64,000 nt of DNA from Pilaira anomala. Taxonomy: Eukaryota > Mucoromycota > Mucoromycetes > Mucorales > Mucoraceae. Each line of letters begins with the position of its first letter. Position 1 is the stretch's first letter. The position numbers were made by a program, and so were the translations under genes. The stretch lies in the NCBI GenBank assembly GCA_025716855.1, contig JAIXMQ010000009.1:402001-466000 (forward strand), in the 5' to 3' direction. Shown here one piece after another: positions 22,516 through 33,336 of this stretch. The notes beneath the pieces are model-generated. The model worked only from the letters and a program-made list of their open reading frames with translations. It had not been told where the DNA came from and ran no database searches.

Positions 22516-24724
22516 TTAACGTCTACAACGTTTACAATACCATTCTTCAACCTGATCACTTTCAGCAATATTAACACAGCTTCCATGAAACCAAACACTG
22601 CAATTATCACAAGCAATCATAAAAGTGCCATAATCCACTGTCGGATTCTCACAAATACAACGAATTTCTTCTGCATTGTATCCATTATTATGTGAGAAAT
22701 TTGAAGTAGGAGGCGGCAATCTTTGTGGTATGACTTGACTTTGTTGTATCGTAACTTGCTTTTGAGGTGTAGTAGGTTGTCTTTGAGGTGTAGTAGGCTG
22801 TCTTTGTTGTTGTTGCTGCGGTGGTGGAGGTGCTGGAGTAAGTTGTGTAGGTTGTTGCTCTGGTGGTTTAATTTTAAATCGAATCTTTGGGGTATTAGAT
22901 GATGATACATCTTCATGTATTGAAGGTGTAGCCGAAGAAGAAGGAGAGGAGGAGGAAAACGAGGATAAAGAGATGGGTCCTAATGTTTTTGGTTTGGGTG
23001 GTATCGAAGTTTGAATCGTGTTATTATTGGTGTTGTTATGATTATTATTGGTGTGTTTTATGGTTGTATGCGTAGCAGTAAGTTTAACCGGATTGATTGT
23101 ATTGTGAACTACAGAAGAAGAAGAAGAGCTAGAACTACTTGGAGTAGATATATTATTGTTGGCTACATTGTTTACAGGAGTTGTGGTAGTAGGTGTGTTA
23201 TTATTCACTTTAGTAACCTGATTACCAATAGGTTGTGAAGTAGACGTAGTAGGAAACCCTTTATCTTGTTGTTGCTGTTGTTGTTGCTGCCTTTCTAACA
23301 TTTGTTGCTTTTCTAATAACATCCTCTTCTTCTTAATTATATATTTACTATCACCCGTCTTGATGGCATTAATATCCACACTATGTTTACTAATTGTTTG
23401 ATTCGATAATGAACTAAGCGACATTGGGTTTGAAGGCATATGGGATAAAGATTGAGAAGATAATTTCTTTAAGCCAGATTTTTTCAGTGAAGAAACACCA
23501 CCACCGGCCAAAGCAGCCAACATACTTGATCTTTCAGGGGAAGTAGGACCGGGAGAAGAACGGGAATCTTGGAAGGGGTTTTGACTTGGTGGTAAATTAG
23601 GCGTATTGATAACAGCAATATCCGTTTGTAAATTAGGACATGTCAGTTTAGAAATGACCATTGGATCCGCAATGGATCTTATCACTTGATCGAATACACC
23701 AATATCATGATTAAATAAATAATTACCGGGAGCAGCAGCATTTTCGGTTTGATTTCTAAATAATTCTTCATTCTTTCCAATCAAACCTTCACCAAGTTTA
23801 TATTTAGGTGGTTTAATCTTTGAAAGTGCATCCAAAAGTGAACTCGTCGCATTCTTTCTTCTTTTAGCCACTTTTTCCTGTTCCTCTTCTTCTGACTCTG
23901 ATCTTCTTTTCATATTCACATCAACTAATAAGGATAAAGGTTGTTGTTGTCCATCCTCACTGTCCGTTGTCAAACTCGAGTCCTCAAATGGTATAATATG
24001 TGTAAAAGGATTTTCAATTGGTTTCTTTCTATTTTTAACAAGTACTGGTAATTGTTGTTGCTGTTGTTGCTGTTGTTGTTGAATTTCTTCTTCCTTCTTT
24101 TGTTGTAATATCTTTTGTTGTGCTTGAAATGACACTTCTTCCATGATTTCATCTTGCTTGACTTCTGGAAAAGGAGGGAAATAGGACGGAATGTAATCTG
24201 GTAAATTATTTAATTCTTCTTGTTCATTTACTGACGGTGGCGTTTCATTTGATGTAGGTGATAATACATCGTATTCAACTACTTTTTTACCAAATCTATA
24301 TTCAATCAAATCTTCAAAATCTGGTTTACCACCATTGATAACACCTATAATATATATGTTAATATACTACACATACTTTCAAAAAAGAAAAAAGAAAAAA
24401 TTTACCTTGAATTAATCGGCCAGGATCCGATTGATCAGACCAACAAGGTAAAAGAAGTTTTCCTTCTTCTTCTAACCAGCTTTTTAATTTTTTAGGTTCC
24501 ATATCGACTTCATTTAAAGCTTTCATCAAATCATATGAATTGCCAATCGTTCTTCCGTTTAAGTTAGCATATGCAGAACATGTCGAACCTAAAAGCTCCA
24601 TGTATTTTCCAAAGACATCTGCTAATGTATCAATAGAGCTATTATTAGCTGCTTCAAACCCTGCACTTTGGATGATTTGTTGCGTTGCTGTTTTTAATAT
24701 GGAGTAACAAACGTTATCCGTCAT
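22516..24724 (-). CDS. TAF3: TFIID subunit 3 (histone fold plus PHD finger)
   Basis: About 715 residues from two exons, 24724-24406 and 24344-22516, joined in phase (I-Q-G-V-I-N). The N-terminal 90 residues (MTDNVCYSILKTATQQIIQS then AANNSSIDTLADVFGKYMEL) form the bromodomain-associated histone fold used to pair with TAF10. A long middle is polyQ, polyS and polyN-rich with a KRR nuclear-signal patch. The C-terminus is a PHD finger: IRCICENPTVDYGTFMIACD, NCSVWFHGSCVNI, EEWYCKRCRR, with the Cys4-His-Cys3 zinc ligands and the aromatic W of H3K4me3 readers. TFIID recognises core promoters. The architecture is that of animal TAF3; as I recall, budding-yeast Taf3 lacks the PHD. Confidence 0.88.
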
Positions 24725-25952
24725 TATACTTTTAGGAAAGAAAGTGGTTTATAAAAAAAACAACGCGAGGTGAAGCGCTTTTTTAAAAAGGGCAAGATCA
24801 TGACGTCGACAGTAAGGCTTTTTACGACCTCAAGCATTGGATATCGAGGTTTTGAGTAATAGGTTGGTTGGTGTTATTAAGGGCGTTATTCATTGCATTT
24901 TTAATGATCGAAAAAGAATCTATTTGAGTAGCTGTCAACTTAGCGAAGATCTTTTTTATAGTGTTGTTAAAAACTTATTTACCCATATGTACATGTACAT
25001 ACAGTTTTTTTAAATTTTGTGACAGCAAGTAAAATCATCAGTTATCACAACGAAAAAGATTATCCTTCAACATATATCGGTTCATCTAATTTCGGTACAG
25101 ATAATGTATATTTGGAGAGCAAATGCAGTCGCTAAAGAAAAAAAAAACAGTGTTTTTAAATCGCATTCGTAATTTTTTGGTGATTTTCTCTCTTTATTCT
25201 ATCATTTCTCTATTATATTTCAGAGTAATTAAGCTGCCATAATTTACTTGATTTATTAGATATTTGACATGTCAAAAATGCGACATATCACTTTAACACA
25301 CATCATTTTTGTATTTATAGCTAAAACGAGTTCGATATGTAAAATCTGCTTAAATCAGAAAAAAAAAAGAATGACAACTACGGCATGAAAGCGATCGTAT
25401 TAACCGATTTAAGCCTGATTTTTCTCGCTCTTTTGCTTTCAAATTGAAGTTAAAGCTATTATTACTGTCCTGATAGGCAAAGTACACTTGCAATCGTCAA
25501 AAATTGGAAGCCCTGAACAGATTACTAGCGTCCTTCTTTTTTGTTAGACTTTTTTTTTCAAAATAACATAATTTGATCGTCATTTTTTATATGTGTGGCA
25601 TCATGACTCATGAACAATGTATAAAGATAACTCACACAGTAATTCTGCTGTTTGTTCGCGCTGGTTGTATGAACCCCACTCTCGCGCTCTCTACTTATTC
25701 AACTTTTGAGGGATTTTTTTTTAAATAAAAGACTCTTTCTAATGTTAATATACATATCGTATCTCTATCTAAGTCAGAGTTAAGCTTTTCTACTCTTCTT
25801 TCGAATCAGGTAGTCTAATAACAATGAGTAATCAAATAATGCACATCAAAAAGACACGTAATTCTGAGATTAAACCTTTCTTTTTTGCTAAACTTTTTAA
25901 CATGCTAATCATATCCTTTTTTTTTCCTTTTTCTTTCTTTACAAACTAAACA
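24725..25952. promoter_or_regulatory. Divergent spacer between TAF3 and the UBX gene
   Basis: 1.2 kb with no supportable gene. A CRE-like TGACGTC at 24801-24807 lies about 77 bp upstream of the TAF3 start. The last 40 bp before 25953 are pyrimidine-rich, typical for the 5' leaders in this window. Confidence 0.4.
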
Positions 25953-27736
25953 ATGGCTGACGAACAAGATATTTTAAACTTTTGTGATATTACAGGTGCT
26001 TCTACCGAAGTAGCTAAGAACTTCTTACAAGTAAGCTATAGCAATCTTTTTAATAAAATACTTTTATTCTAAAATAATTTCCCTACTTACTAGGTGGCAG
26101 ATAATGACGTTGAAATGGCTATTTCGCTCTTTTTAGAAAACGGAGGAGATTTGATTGCAGAGCCCAGTCGAAATAATACAGCTAGTGTTAACTCTTCAAG
26201 ACCTTCCTCTGTTCATTCAGAACATATGATGACGGATGAAGAGTTCGCTAGACAAATGCAAGAGAGCGAACAAGTAAGAGCTCCTATTGCTCCAAAGAAT
26301 GATATTCTTGCAGGTAGTATGTTTCAATCCCCTTCTCGATGGACAAGAGATCAAGGTAATTGTTTTTCAATATTTTATAAACTTTGTTGATTAAGCTAGT
26401 TTTTTTAGTTGGATCAAGTAGACCTTCTGTCTTTAACCAAGGCGATTCAGCTACAGGATCTGTAACAGACTTCTTGACTAGGTTATCTTATGATAATGAT
26501 TGTAAGCAAGATCTTTATTTGTTTATAAAATTGGAAATATTAACTCATAAAATAAAAAAAGTTCCTAGTGGTTCATCATCACCTTCTGAATCTTTAGGTA
26601 GTCCTGCAAGTGCCAAATCAAAGAGATTAGCAGATCTTTTTAGACCACCATTCGATATTATGTATCGTGGAAACTTTGAAGAGGCTAGAGAAACTGCAAA
26701 AGAAAAAAACAAATGGTTAATGATTAACGTTCAGAATCCTACTGAGTTTGCTTGTCAGGTTATGAATCGAGATTTATGGAGTGACTCCTTTGTTAAGGAT
26801 ATTGTTAAAGAATCATTTGTGTTTTTACAGGTAAAAAGAAAGAAAAAAATTATCACGTATAAGAAAAAAAATACTAATTTATCATTTTTATTAGTATATG
26901 AATGAAAGTGCTGATGGTAAAAGATATAGCACATTCTATTCGATAAGTGGATATCCTCATGTTGCTATCATTGATGCTCGTACAGGTGAAAGAGTCAAGG
27001 TGTGGGAAACACAAATCACACCCACAGAATTTATGATGGAGGTTACAGAGTTTTTAGAAAAAAACTCACCAAACTCTTCCACAAGATCAATAGCTACAAT
27101 GAAAAAACCAAGAGTTGAAAAGGTAAATATATATATATATATACTGCATGAATATTTGGATTTTTAACCGTTGTTTGTTTAGAGTGTATCTGATATGAGT
27201 GAAGAAGAACAATTAAATGCTGCAATTGCTGCTTCATTAACAGCAGCAAAATCTCAATCACCTGAAAGTTCACATATGGATATTACTACAGATACAAAAT
27301 CTAAAGATGAAACACCGCAAAAGGAAAAAGGCAAGGAAAAAGTACAAGAAGAAGAGGAGGAGGAGGAGGAAGAGATAAAGGCAGGATCACTTTTCGATAG
27401 TATTAAAGCAGTGAAGAGAGACGAAACAACAGATATCGCCAACTCTACTCGTATTCAATTAAGATTGGCTGACGGAAGTAGAATGATCAGAAGATTCTTG
27501 AAGACAGATCCAGTTAGATACTTATTTGAGTTCGTTAAGGCTGAAGTGCCTGACGCGAAAACTCAACCTTTTGAGGTAATCATTTATTTGTTTGTTGATT
27601 TTTTTTTTTTTTTTTTTGTATTGATATCCTTGTTTTTTAGTTGGTATTCAATCGTGTTCAACTTATCGATCTTCTTGACCAGTCAATTTTAGATGCTGGT
27701 TTAGTCAATGCTGCTGTCAATTGTGTCTTTGTCTAA
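25953..27736 (+). CDS. UBX5: UBA-UAS-UBX protein, Ubx5/UBXN7 type (Cdc48 adaptor)
   Basis: Adaptor that links ubiquitinated substrates to the Cdc48/p97 ATPase. Exons were read at 25953-26030, 26094-26355, 26409-26501, from 26562, from about 26895, from about 27181, and a last one of about 100 bp ending at 27736; phases agree at the junctions checked. The N-terminus MADEQDILNFCDITGASTEV with VADNDVEMAISLFLENGGDL is a UBA-like fold. A UIM-like TDEEFARQMQESEQ follows. The middle (RPPFDIMYRGNFEEARETAK, KWLMINVQNPTEFACQVMNR, GYPHVAIIDARTGERVKVW) is the thioredoxin-like UAS domain. SEEEQLNAAIAASLTA is a second UIM-like helix. The C-terminus (TRIQLRLADGSRMIRRFLKT) is the UBX domain. There is a polyE stretch before UBX. 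Confidence 0.9.
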
Positions 27737-28332
27737 TCATCGTATATCTTTTTTTTTAAAAAAAAAATGGTGGTTTACAAAAGAAAATAATGATTAAATA
27801 AATAATAAATTATGGTTAATGTCATAATTATTTCGTAAATTGTCTCACATGCCGCATTAAATAAATCTTGATTTTTCAAGATGGCATTAATAAATCAGCA
27901 GTCCATCTTGAGCACAGAAATGTTATTTTATACTTTCTATTTTTATCTTAGTTCAGTGTTTACTCTCACACCTTATCAAGTTTATGCGAAACATGTCAGA
28001 AGAAACATTGCAGAATCGACAGTATATTTTAAATAGAACATGTATTTATTTCTATCCTTTCCAGCTTACAATTTTGTAATTGACATATCTATAAAATTCT
28101 AAACCTTTCTCAGAGGGCGTACATTTACATTCACATTATCAATATGGCGCAACACATTTCTCATATTTGACATCGATATCATAACTGCTTATGAAAAAAT
28201 TATGAAATTCTTTTCTGCCACCCAAGTATGTAAACAAAATCTCAAATACCAGTACCAGTCAAAATTTTATAAAGACATCTTTCGCTCTTTTTCATAGTTG
28301 TTACTCTTTTATCTCATACATACATACATACA
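27737..28332. promoter_or_regulatory. Spacer with TATA box of the first pacifastin-like gene
   Basis: No gene seen. A perfect small hairpin ATCTTGA-TTTT-TCAAGAT lies near 27866-27883. A TATAAAG box at 28268-28274 lies 65 bp before the ATG at 28333, the same spacing range as in the three sister genes. Confidence 0.5.
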
Positions 28333-29250
28333 ATGAAAAAACTACTGAAAGTCTCTGCTCTATCTCTGATTATCGCTTCTGTTTCCGCCGCTTATACAAC
28401 AAATAATCTTAATACTGCAGTTAAGAAACACGTTGTTCCTTTTCCTGATCCTCCATGCTCTATAAAGAATCAATGCATTCCTGGATCAACATTTACTGCT
28501 GAGGATAACTGCAATACATGTACATGTCCCGATAGTGGATTAAAAAGTGACGCTATATGTAATGAATCATTATGTTGCAATACCTGTACTCCTGGTACTT
28601 TTTTTGATAAAGATTATATGTTTTGTGAATGTCCTCCTAGCGGCTTAATGAGTGAAACCACATACTGTGCTGTCCCCGATGCTCTTCGCTACGTTCAAGA
28701 AGAAGCCACTTGTATTCCTGGAGATAACTTTCAACAAGCGGACGATGAAACTATTTACTGTACTTGTCCTTCGAGCGGATTACAAAAGGATGGCTTTGAC
28801 TGCTATGTCGTTGATCGTTTACCGCCTCTAAGTGATGCTAAATGTATCCCTGGAACGCTCTTTGAGCTAGCACAACAACGTTTTACTTTTTGTACTTGCA
28901 CATCAAGCGGGTATCAGCAAGATGGTATTGACTGTCTCATTGTTGATCCTTTACCGCCTATTTCTGACGACATGTGCATATCGGATACTACCTTTATCTC
29001 AGATGATAATTATACTTGTTTTTGCCCTGATACTGGTCTAAAGAGTGAAACCACTGTCTGTTATGATGATCAATATCCACCATTAAATATTCCATGCGGC
29101 ACTCGCCAACACAAAAAGAAGAAATCTTCTCATCATTGTAAACCTGGAAGCTCTTTCCCTGCTAGTGACGGTTGTAATACTTGCTATTGTCCAGATAATG
29201 GAATCAAGAAAGAAGCAGGATGTACGGATATGCTTTGCATTACATCTTAA
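28333..29250 (+). CDS. Secreted cysteine-rich protein with six pacifastin-like repeats (copy 1)
   Basis: 305 residues, one exon. The N-terminus MKKLLKVSALSLIIASVSAA is a signal peptide. It is followed by a short KK-containing spacer conserved in the sister proteins (VKKHVVPFP). Six repeats follow. The first and last keep the full six-cysteine pacifastin pattern C-x9-12-C-N-x-C-x-C-x2-3-G-x-C-x4-C (CIPGSTFTAEDNCNTCTCP and CKPGSSFPASDGCNTCYCP). The four central ones have lost two cysteines and keep the C...CxCPxSG core. A basic linker (HKKKKSSHH) precedes the last repeat. In arthropods pacifastin domains are small serine-protease inhibitors. That function is inferred here, and the four-cysteine repeats may not inhibit. 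Predicted extracellular or wall-associated. Confidence 0.8.
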   Translation: MKKLLKVSALSLIIASVSAAYTTNNLNTAVKKHVVPFPDPPCSIKNQCIPGSTFTAEDNCNTCTCPDSGLKSDAICNESLCCNTCTPGTFFDKDYMFCECPPSGLMSETTYCAVPDALRYVQEEATCIPGDNFQQADDETIYCTCPSSGLQKDGFDCYVVDRLPPLSDAKCIPGTLFELAQQRFTFCTCTSSGYQQDGIDCLIVDPLPPISDDMCISDTTFISDDNYTCFCPDTGLKSETTVCYDDQYPPLNIPCGTRQHKKKKSSHHCKPGSSFPASDGCNTCYCPDNGIKKEAGCTDMLCITS

Positions 29251-29883
29251 ATCATAACTAAGCTTTATTTTACTTTTTTTTTATCTATTTTTAAATAAAT
29301 CTACTTTTTTTTCATACATACAACAATTAATCATTCGCATATGCGCACATTGATAAAATATGAAACCTCGTTTAGTAATTCTTTTAGTGTAAAAAAAAAT
29401 GATAAAGTATGAATCACACATTAGTAGCTATCAACTTTAGTAAAAATCTGAAAAACCTATCTTTTATTATACTTGTAAAACTAACTATGTTCCAAACGTT
29501 TGTAGTCATGCAAATATGTAAATTTGACAATAATTACAGTTTGGCTAAACAGTTACATTAACTAAATGACAAGTACAATTTTCATCTCAATTTTTATTTT
29601 CGTTGCATATTTGTTATCGCTTATTCTAAAATCTATAAGTAGAAAGAATACATTCTTACAGTTGAAATGTGGCTTTACATTTTTATATTTTTCACGCATG
29701 TAAAATACCGATCACTCAGCGAAAAAAGAAAAGAAAAAGAAGCTTCTGTTTTTGCCTTTATGTATTTAGAAAAGTCTTGAATATTAGAATCTATCAGATT
29801 GCTATATAAAGGAATCCCTTAATTGCTTTCTATTCTTTTTTTTTTTTTTTTTGAAGTAATAATCATTCTATTTTATTTTAAAT
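29251..29883. promoter_or_regulatory. Spacer with TATA box of pacifastin-like copy 2
   Basis: No gene. TATATAAAGG at 29803-29812 lies 81 bp upstream of the ATG at 29884, a canonical TATA arrangement. A T16 run lies between the two. Confidence 0.5.
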
Positions 29884-30966
29884 ATGAAACAGTTTTTGAC
29901 GATTTCTTCTATTATTTTGCTTGTTGCCTCAACTACAGCTGCCCGTACACCCACTGCTTATACCCCACTCAAAAAACTCATTGTTCCTATTCCCGACCTT
30001 CCTTCTAATAATGATTGTTGCTCTCCAAATAGCCCTATAGCAAATACACCAAAATGTAGTCTCGTATTTTGTGCAGCTACGTGTATTCCTGGCCAAAGTT
30101 TTTTCGCAGATGATAGCTGTAACACTTGTCTCTGTCCTGAAAGTGGGTTAAGATTCGACGCTGAATGTACTGAACTTCCTTGTCTACCTACAGAAGAAGA
30201 TCAATGCACTCCTGGGTCAACATTTAATGCTGCTGATGATTGTAATACCTGTACCTGTCCCGATAGCGGATTGAAAAGCGACGCTGTGTGTACTGACCAA
30301 GAAGAATGTTGTCAAGTTTTAGAAGATATCTGTGTTTCTGGTACCTACTTTGATCAAGGGGATAATGTTAACTTTTGCGAGTGTCCAACTAGCGGATCAA
30401 AGAAAGATGCCACAAATTGTGTTGCTTGGGATGTTTCACCTGCACAGCCTATTACGGAAGCCAGATGTATTCCGGAAACACTCGCCGAATCACTCGAAGA
30501 TACTTTTTACTTTTGTAGATGCCCTTCAAGTGGATTGCTGGAAGATGGTTTTAATTGTTTGTATATTGATACATTCCCTAATATTTGTAGTCCTTGCACG
30601 CCTGGAACTACATTTCCAAAAGATGATGGAAGCACATGTACTTGCCCTGCTACTGGACTGCAAAAAGATGCTACGCTTTGTATTACTGAACCTGTCACAT
30701 GCGACACTTGCACTCCAGGATCCACCTTTTTGAGTGAAGATGGCCTCAATACCTGCACATGTCCTGCTAATGGGATTAAGAGTGAAGCTATATGTACACC
30801 TACAACTTGTGAAACCCAATATGTTAAGAAAGACAGATCATCAAAGCACTGCGAGCCTGGAAGCTCCTTCCCAGCTAACGACGGTTGTAATACTTGCTAT
30901 TGTCCAGCTAACGGAATCAAGAAAGAAGCAGGATGTACTGAAATGGCTTGTGTTGCTGAAACTTAA
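29884..30966 (+). CDS. Secreted cysteine-rich protein with seven pacifastin-like repeats (copy 2)
   Basis: 360 residues, single exon. Signal peptide MKQFLTISSIILLVASTTAA, then the family spacer PLKKLIVPIPDLP. Seven repeats: numbers 1, 2 and 7 carry all six cysteines (for example CIPGQSFFADDSCNTCLCP), while repeats 3-5 are four-cysteine variants. Repeat 6 has N in place of the second cysteine (GLNTCTCP) but keeps the final CTPTTC pair. A KKDRSSKH linker precedes the last repeat. It is 80-90% similar by eye to copies 1 and 3 in the first and last repeats, so the genes arose by tandem duplication. Protease-inhibitor activity is inferred from the fold only. Confidence 0.8.
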   Translation: MKQFLTISSIILLVASTTAARTPTAYTPLKKLIVPIPDLPSNNDCCSPNSPIANTPKCSLVFCAATCIPGQSFFADDSCNTCLCPESGLRFDAECTELPCLPTEEDQCTPGSTFNAADDCNTCTCPDSGLKSDAVCTDQEECCQVLEDICVSGTYFDQGDNVNFCECPTSGSKKDATNCVAWDVSPAQPITEARCIPETLAESLEDTFYFCRCPSSGLLEDGFNCLYIDTFPNICSPCTPGTTFPKDDGSTCTCPATGLQKDATLCITEPVTCDTCTPGSTFLSEDGLNTCTCPANGIKSEAICTPTTCETQYVKKDRSSKHCEPGSSFPANDGCNTCYCPANGIKKEAGCTEMACVAET

Positions 30967-31571
30967 ATCATATATCTCTTTATTCCTTATTCCGTTTTAC
31001 ATATATATTATAATAAGTGGTTCTAATTTATATCTATTATTGCCAAATAAATACTGCTGTTTGTCTTTATAGTTATATACTAGTCCAATTTTTCTTTTTC
31101 TTCGAATCAATTTCATTTTATTCGACCTATAAAAATTTATTTTTATTTTTACAGCGCTTCAGTTAAAAAAGCATAAACTATAGTAGATGTGTTAAAGAAA
31201 AACCAATGTGTAATTCTTTTTACGTATCGCTATAAGAGAAGCTCGTAACTAGGTATAAATCATATATTAGATATAACCGAATCAAGAAAGAATGTATAGT
31301 TGGGAAGAACTTCAGTTGATATCAGATTTTCTAAATATAAGAAGTTATTTGGCTGTTATTTAGACAATGCCTGTCTACTTTTATCATATAGCCAATCAAT
31401 TTGGCTGAAATGCAAATTTCGAGTGGAAGGCGTAAATTTATAATGTAGATATGTAGTAACATATTTCAGTAAACATATGTTGTTTTAAAATAATAACATA
31501 TATAAAGACGCATTCTAATTATCGTTTAAGCTCATTTTTCTTTTAAACTTATACTTTTTTTATTTTAAACC
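30967..31571. promoter_or_regulatory. Spacer with TATA box of pacifastin-like copy 3
   Basis: No gene. TATATAAAGACG from 31499 lies 73 bp before the ATG at 31572. The block around 31272-31292 (ATAACCGAATCAAGAAAGAAT) has a near copy at about 34880-34900 upstream of copy 4, suggesting duplicated flanking DNA. Confidence 0.5.
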
Positions 31572-32444
31572 ATGAATCGACTTCTAACTCTTTCCGTAAC
31601 TGCATTGCTTATTGCTTCTATCTCAGCCGCTCATACCCCAAATGCACACTCTCGTATAAGTAAGGCCCCAATTAAGAAGCTTATTCTTCCTATAGAGAGT
31701 CAATGCACTCCTGGGTTAACGTTTACTGCTGATGATGGTTGTAATACCTGTACATGTCCCTGTAGTGGATTAATAAGTGATGCTATCTGTACCGAAAAAG
31801 CGTGTTGTGTATCTTATGACGATATCTGTCTTTCTGATGTTTACTTTCAACCAGTAGGTGAAACTAATTTTTGCCAATGCCCTCCTAGTGGATTAAAGAG
31901 TGAGACCACATATTGTCAAGCACCTCCCACCTCGTTCCCTTACCAAGGCGATACATGTATTCCTGGAACAACATACGAAACATCACCAGGTAGCTTCACT
32001 TTTTGCGAGTGCCCTTTGAACGGTTTACAACAGGACGCTACTGTATGCTTTGCAGCCGACTTCTTACCTATTCCATGCGACATATGTACCCCAGGAGCTA
32101 AATTTAATAGAGAAGATGGAAGCAAATGTACTTGTCCTGCTAGCGGTCTAAAATCAGAAACTACGTATTGTGATTTCATCACTCCCACTGATTGTACTCC
32201 TGGAACTTCATTTTTGAGTGATGATGGTCTCAATACCTGCACATGTCCTATTAGTGGATACAAGAGTGAAGCTGTATGTACTCCTACAACTTGTGAAACC
32301 AAACATATTAAGAAAAGAAGATCCCATCATCGCTGTGAACCCGGAAGCTCCTTCCTAGCTAGCGACGGCTGTAATACATGTTATTGTCCAGCCAATGGAG
32401 TCAAGAAAGAAGCAGGATGTACTAAAATGGCTTGTAGTAATTAA
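31572..32444 (+). CDS. Secreted cysteine-rich protein with six pacifastin-like repeats (copy 3)
   Basis: 290 residues, one exon. Signal peptide MNRLLTLSVTALLIASISAA, then APIKKLILPIE, the conserved KK spacer. Six repeats: number 1 (CTPGLTFTADDGCNTCTCPC) and number 6 (CEPGSSFLASDGCNTCYCP) are complete, and the intervening ones are four- or five-cysteine variants. A strongly basic HIKKRRSHHR linker sits before the terminal repeat and resembles a kexin processing site (KKRR), so the last domain could be released as a free peptide. The residue after Cys-Thr in the terminal domain, near where arthropod inhibitors have their reactive bond, is Lys here (CTKMAC) against Asp/Glu in copies 1 and 2. Confidence 0.8.
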   Translation: MNRLLTLSVTALLIASISAAHTPNAHSRISKAPIKKLILPIESQCTPGLTFTADDGCNTCTCPCSGLISDAICTEKACCVSYDDICLSDVYFQPVGETNFCQCPPSGLKSETTYCQAPPTSFPYQGDTCIPGTTYETSPGSFTFCECPLNGLQQDATVCFAADFLPIPCDICTPGAKFNREDGSKCTCPASGLKSETTYCDFITPTDCTPGTSFLSDDGLNTCTCPISGYKSEAVCTPTTCETKHIKKRRSHHRCEPGSSFLASDGCNTCYCPANGVKKEAGCTKMACSN

Positions 32445-33336
32445 TATTAAATAGAGTCAGTGTCTTCTTTTCTAAGTTATATTTATTATAATCTTACTTC
32501 TTGTATCTATTATCCTTTAATAAATTTTGCCTTTTTTTTTTCATATCAAATTAACTGATTTTTATTTTCCCTTCTTTTTGAGTTGATATGAATTTAAAAG
32601 GTTTTCAATTTATCGTTTCGAATTGCTTGCTAATGTATCACAACCAAGTAACCCTAATTAGTAAATAAAAATCTAGAATGTTAATGCTAACTGCATGGAA
32701 AGAAAAGAGAAAAATTATTTAAAATTGGGTAGAAAAAAAAAAAGAATGAAAACTACAATTCTATATATGACGAATATGAGAAATGTATTACTACATTTCA
32801 TATCTAATTTTTTTGAAATAAAACAAACATGCAGGCAGTAATAGAAATTAATGAGGGAAGACCAATGAAAATGAACATGTATGTTAATTAAAGTAGTAAT
32901 TGGTTCTGCTATTACTGAATCTTGAAAAGCTAGCAAATTCTATTCAATAGTATTTCCATACATATATTCATAAAGTAAAAATCCGTCCAACAGCTAAAAA
33001 TAAGAAATATAAAATAAACTTTTTGATTTTTCTAAAAAAAGGAACAAAAAAAAAACAATTGCAGAGTGGTTCTAGTCTCACATTCCTTCTTAGTTCTATT
33101 AATCGACATGTATTGTGGTACCTATTAAAAGCTTCTTTTGGAATTACTGAGATATGGATGAATTACTTGATCTGTTTTTTTTTTCTTCTACAAAATAGTG
33201 TAAATTAAATTAATTTGAAAAGTAAAGAAATTCCGTGTTATGGTTATTATAAAGGAAAGTAATAAAATTTATTTAAAGATAGATATAAAAAAAAAGATTG
33301 CATTGTATAAGTATATCTTAATAGAAGACACATATA
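32445..33336. other. Spacer between convergent pacifastin-like copies 3 and 4
   Basis: No gene. It holds the palindromic block AAATGTATTACTACATTT at 32781-32798, which recurs exactly at 34613-34630 on the other side of copy 4. Confidence 0.45.

Noticed and set aside
30332..31072. Plus-strand frames overlapping pacifastin-like copy 2
   Set aside because: Frame-shifted shadows of a strongly coding exon; no signal peptide or cysteine pattern.
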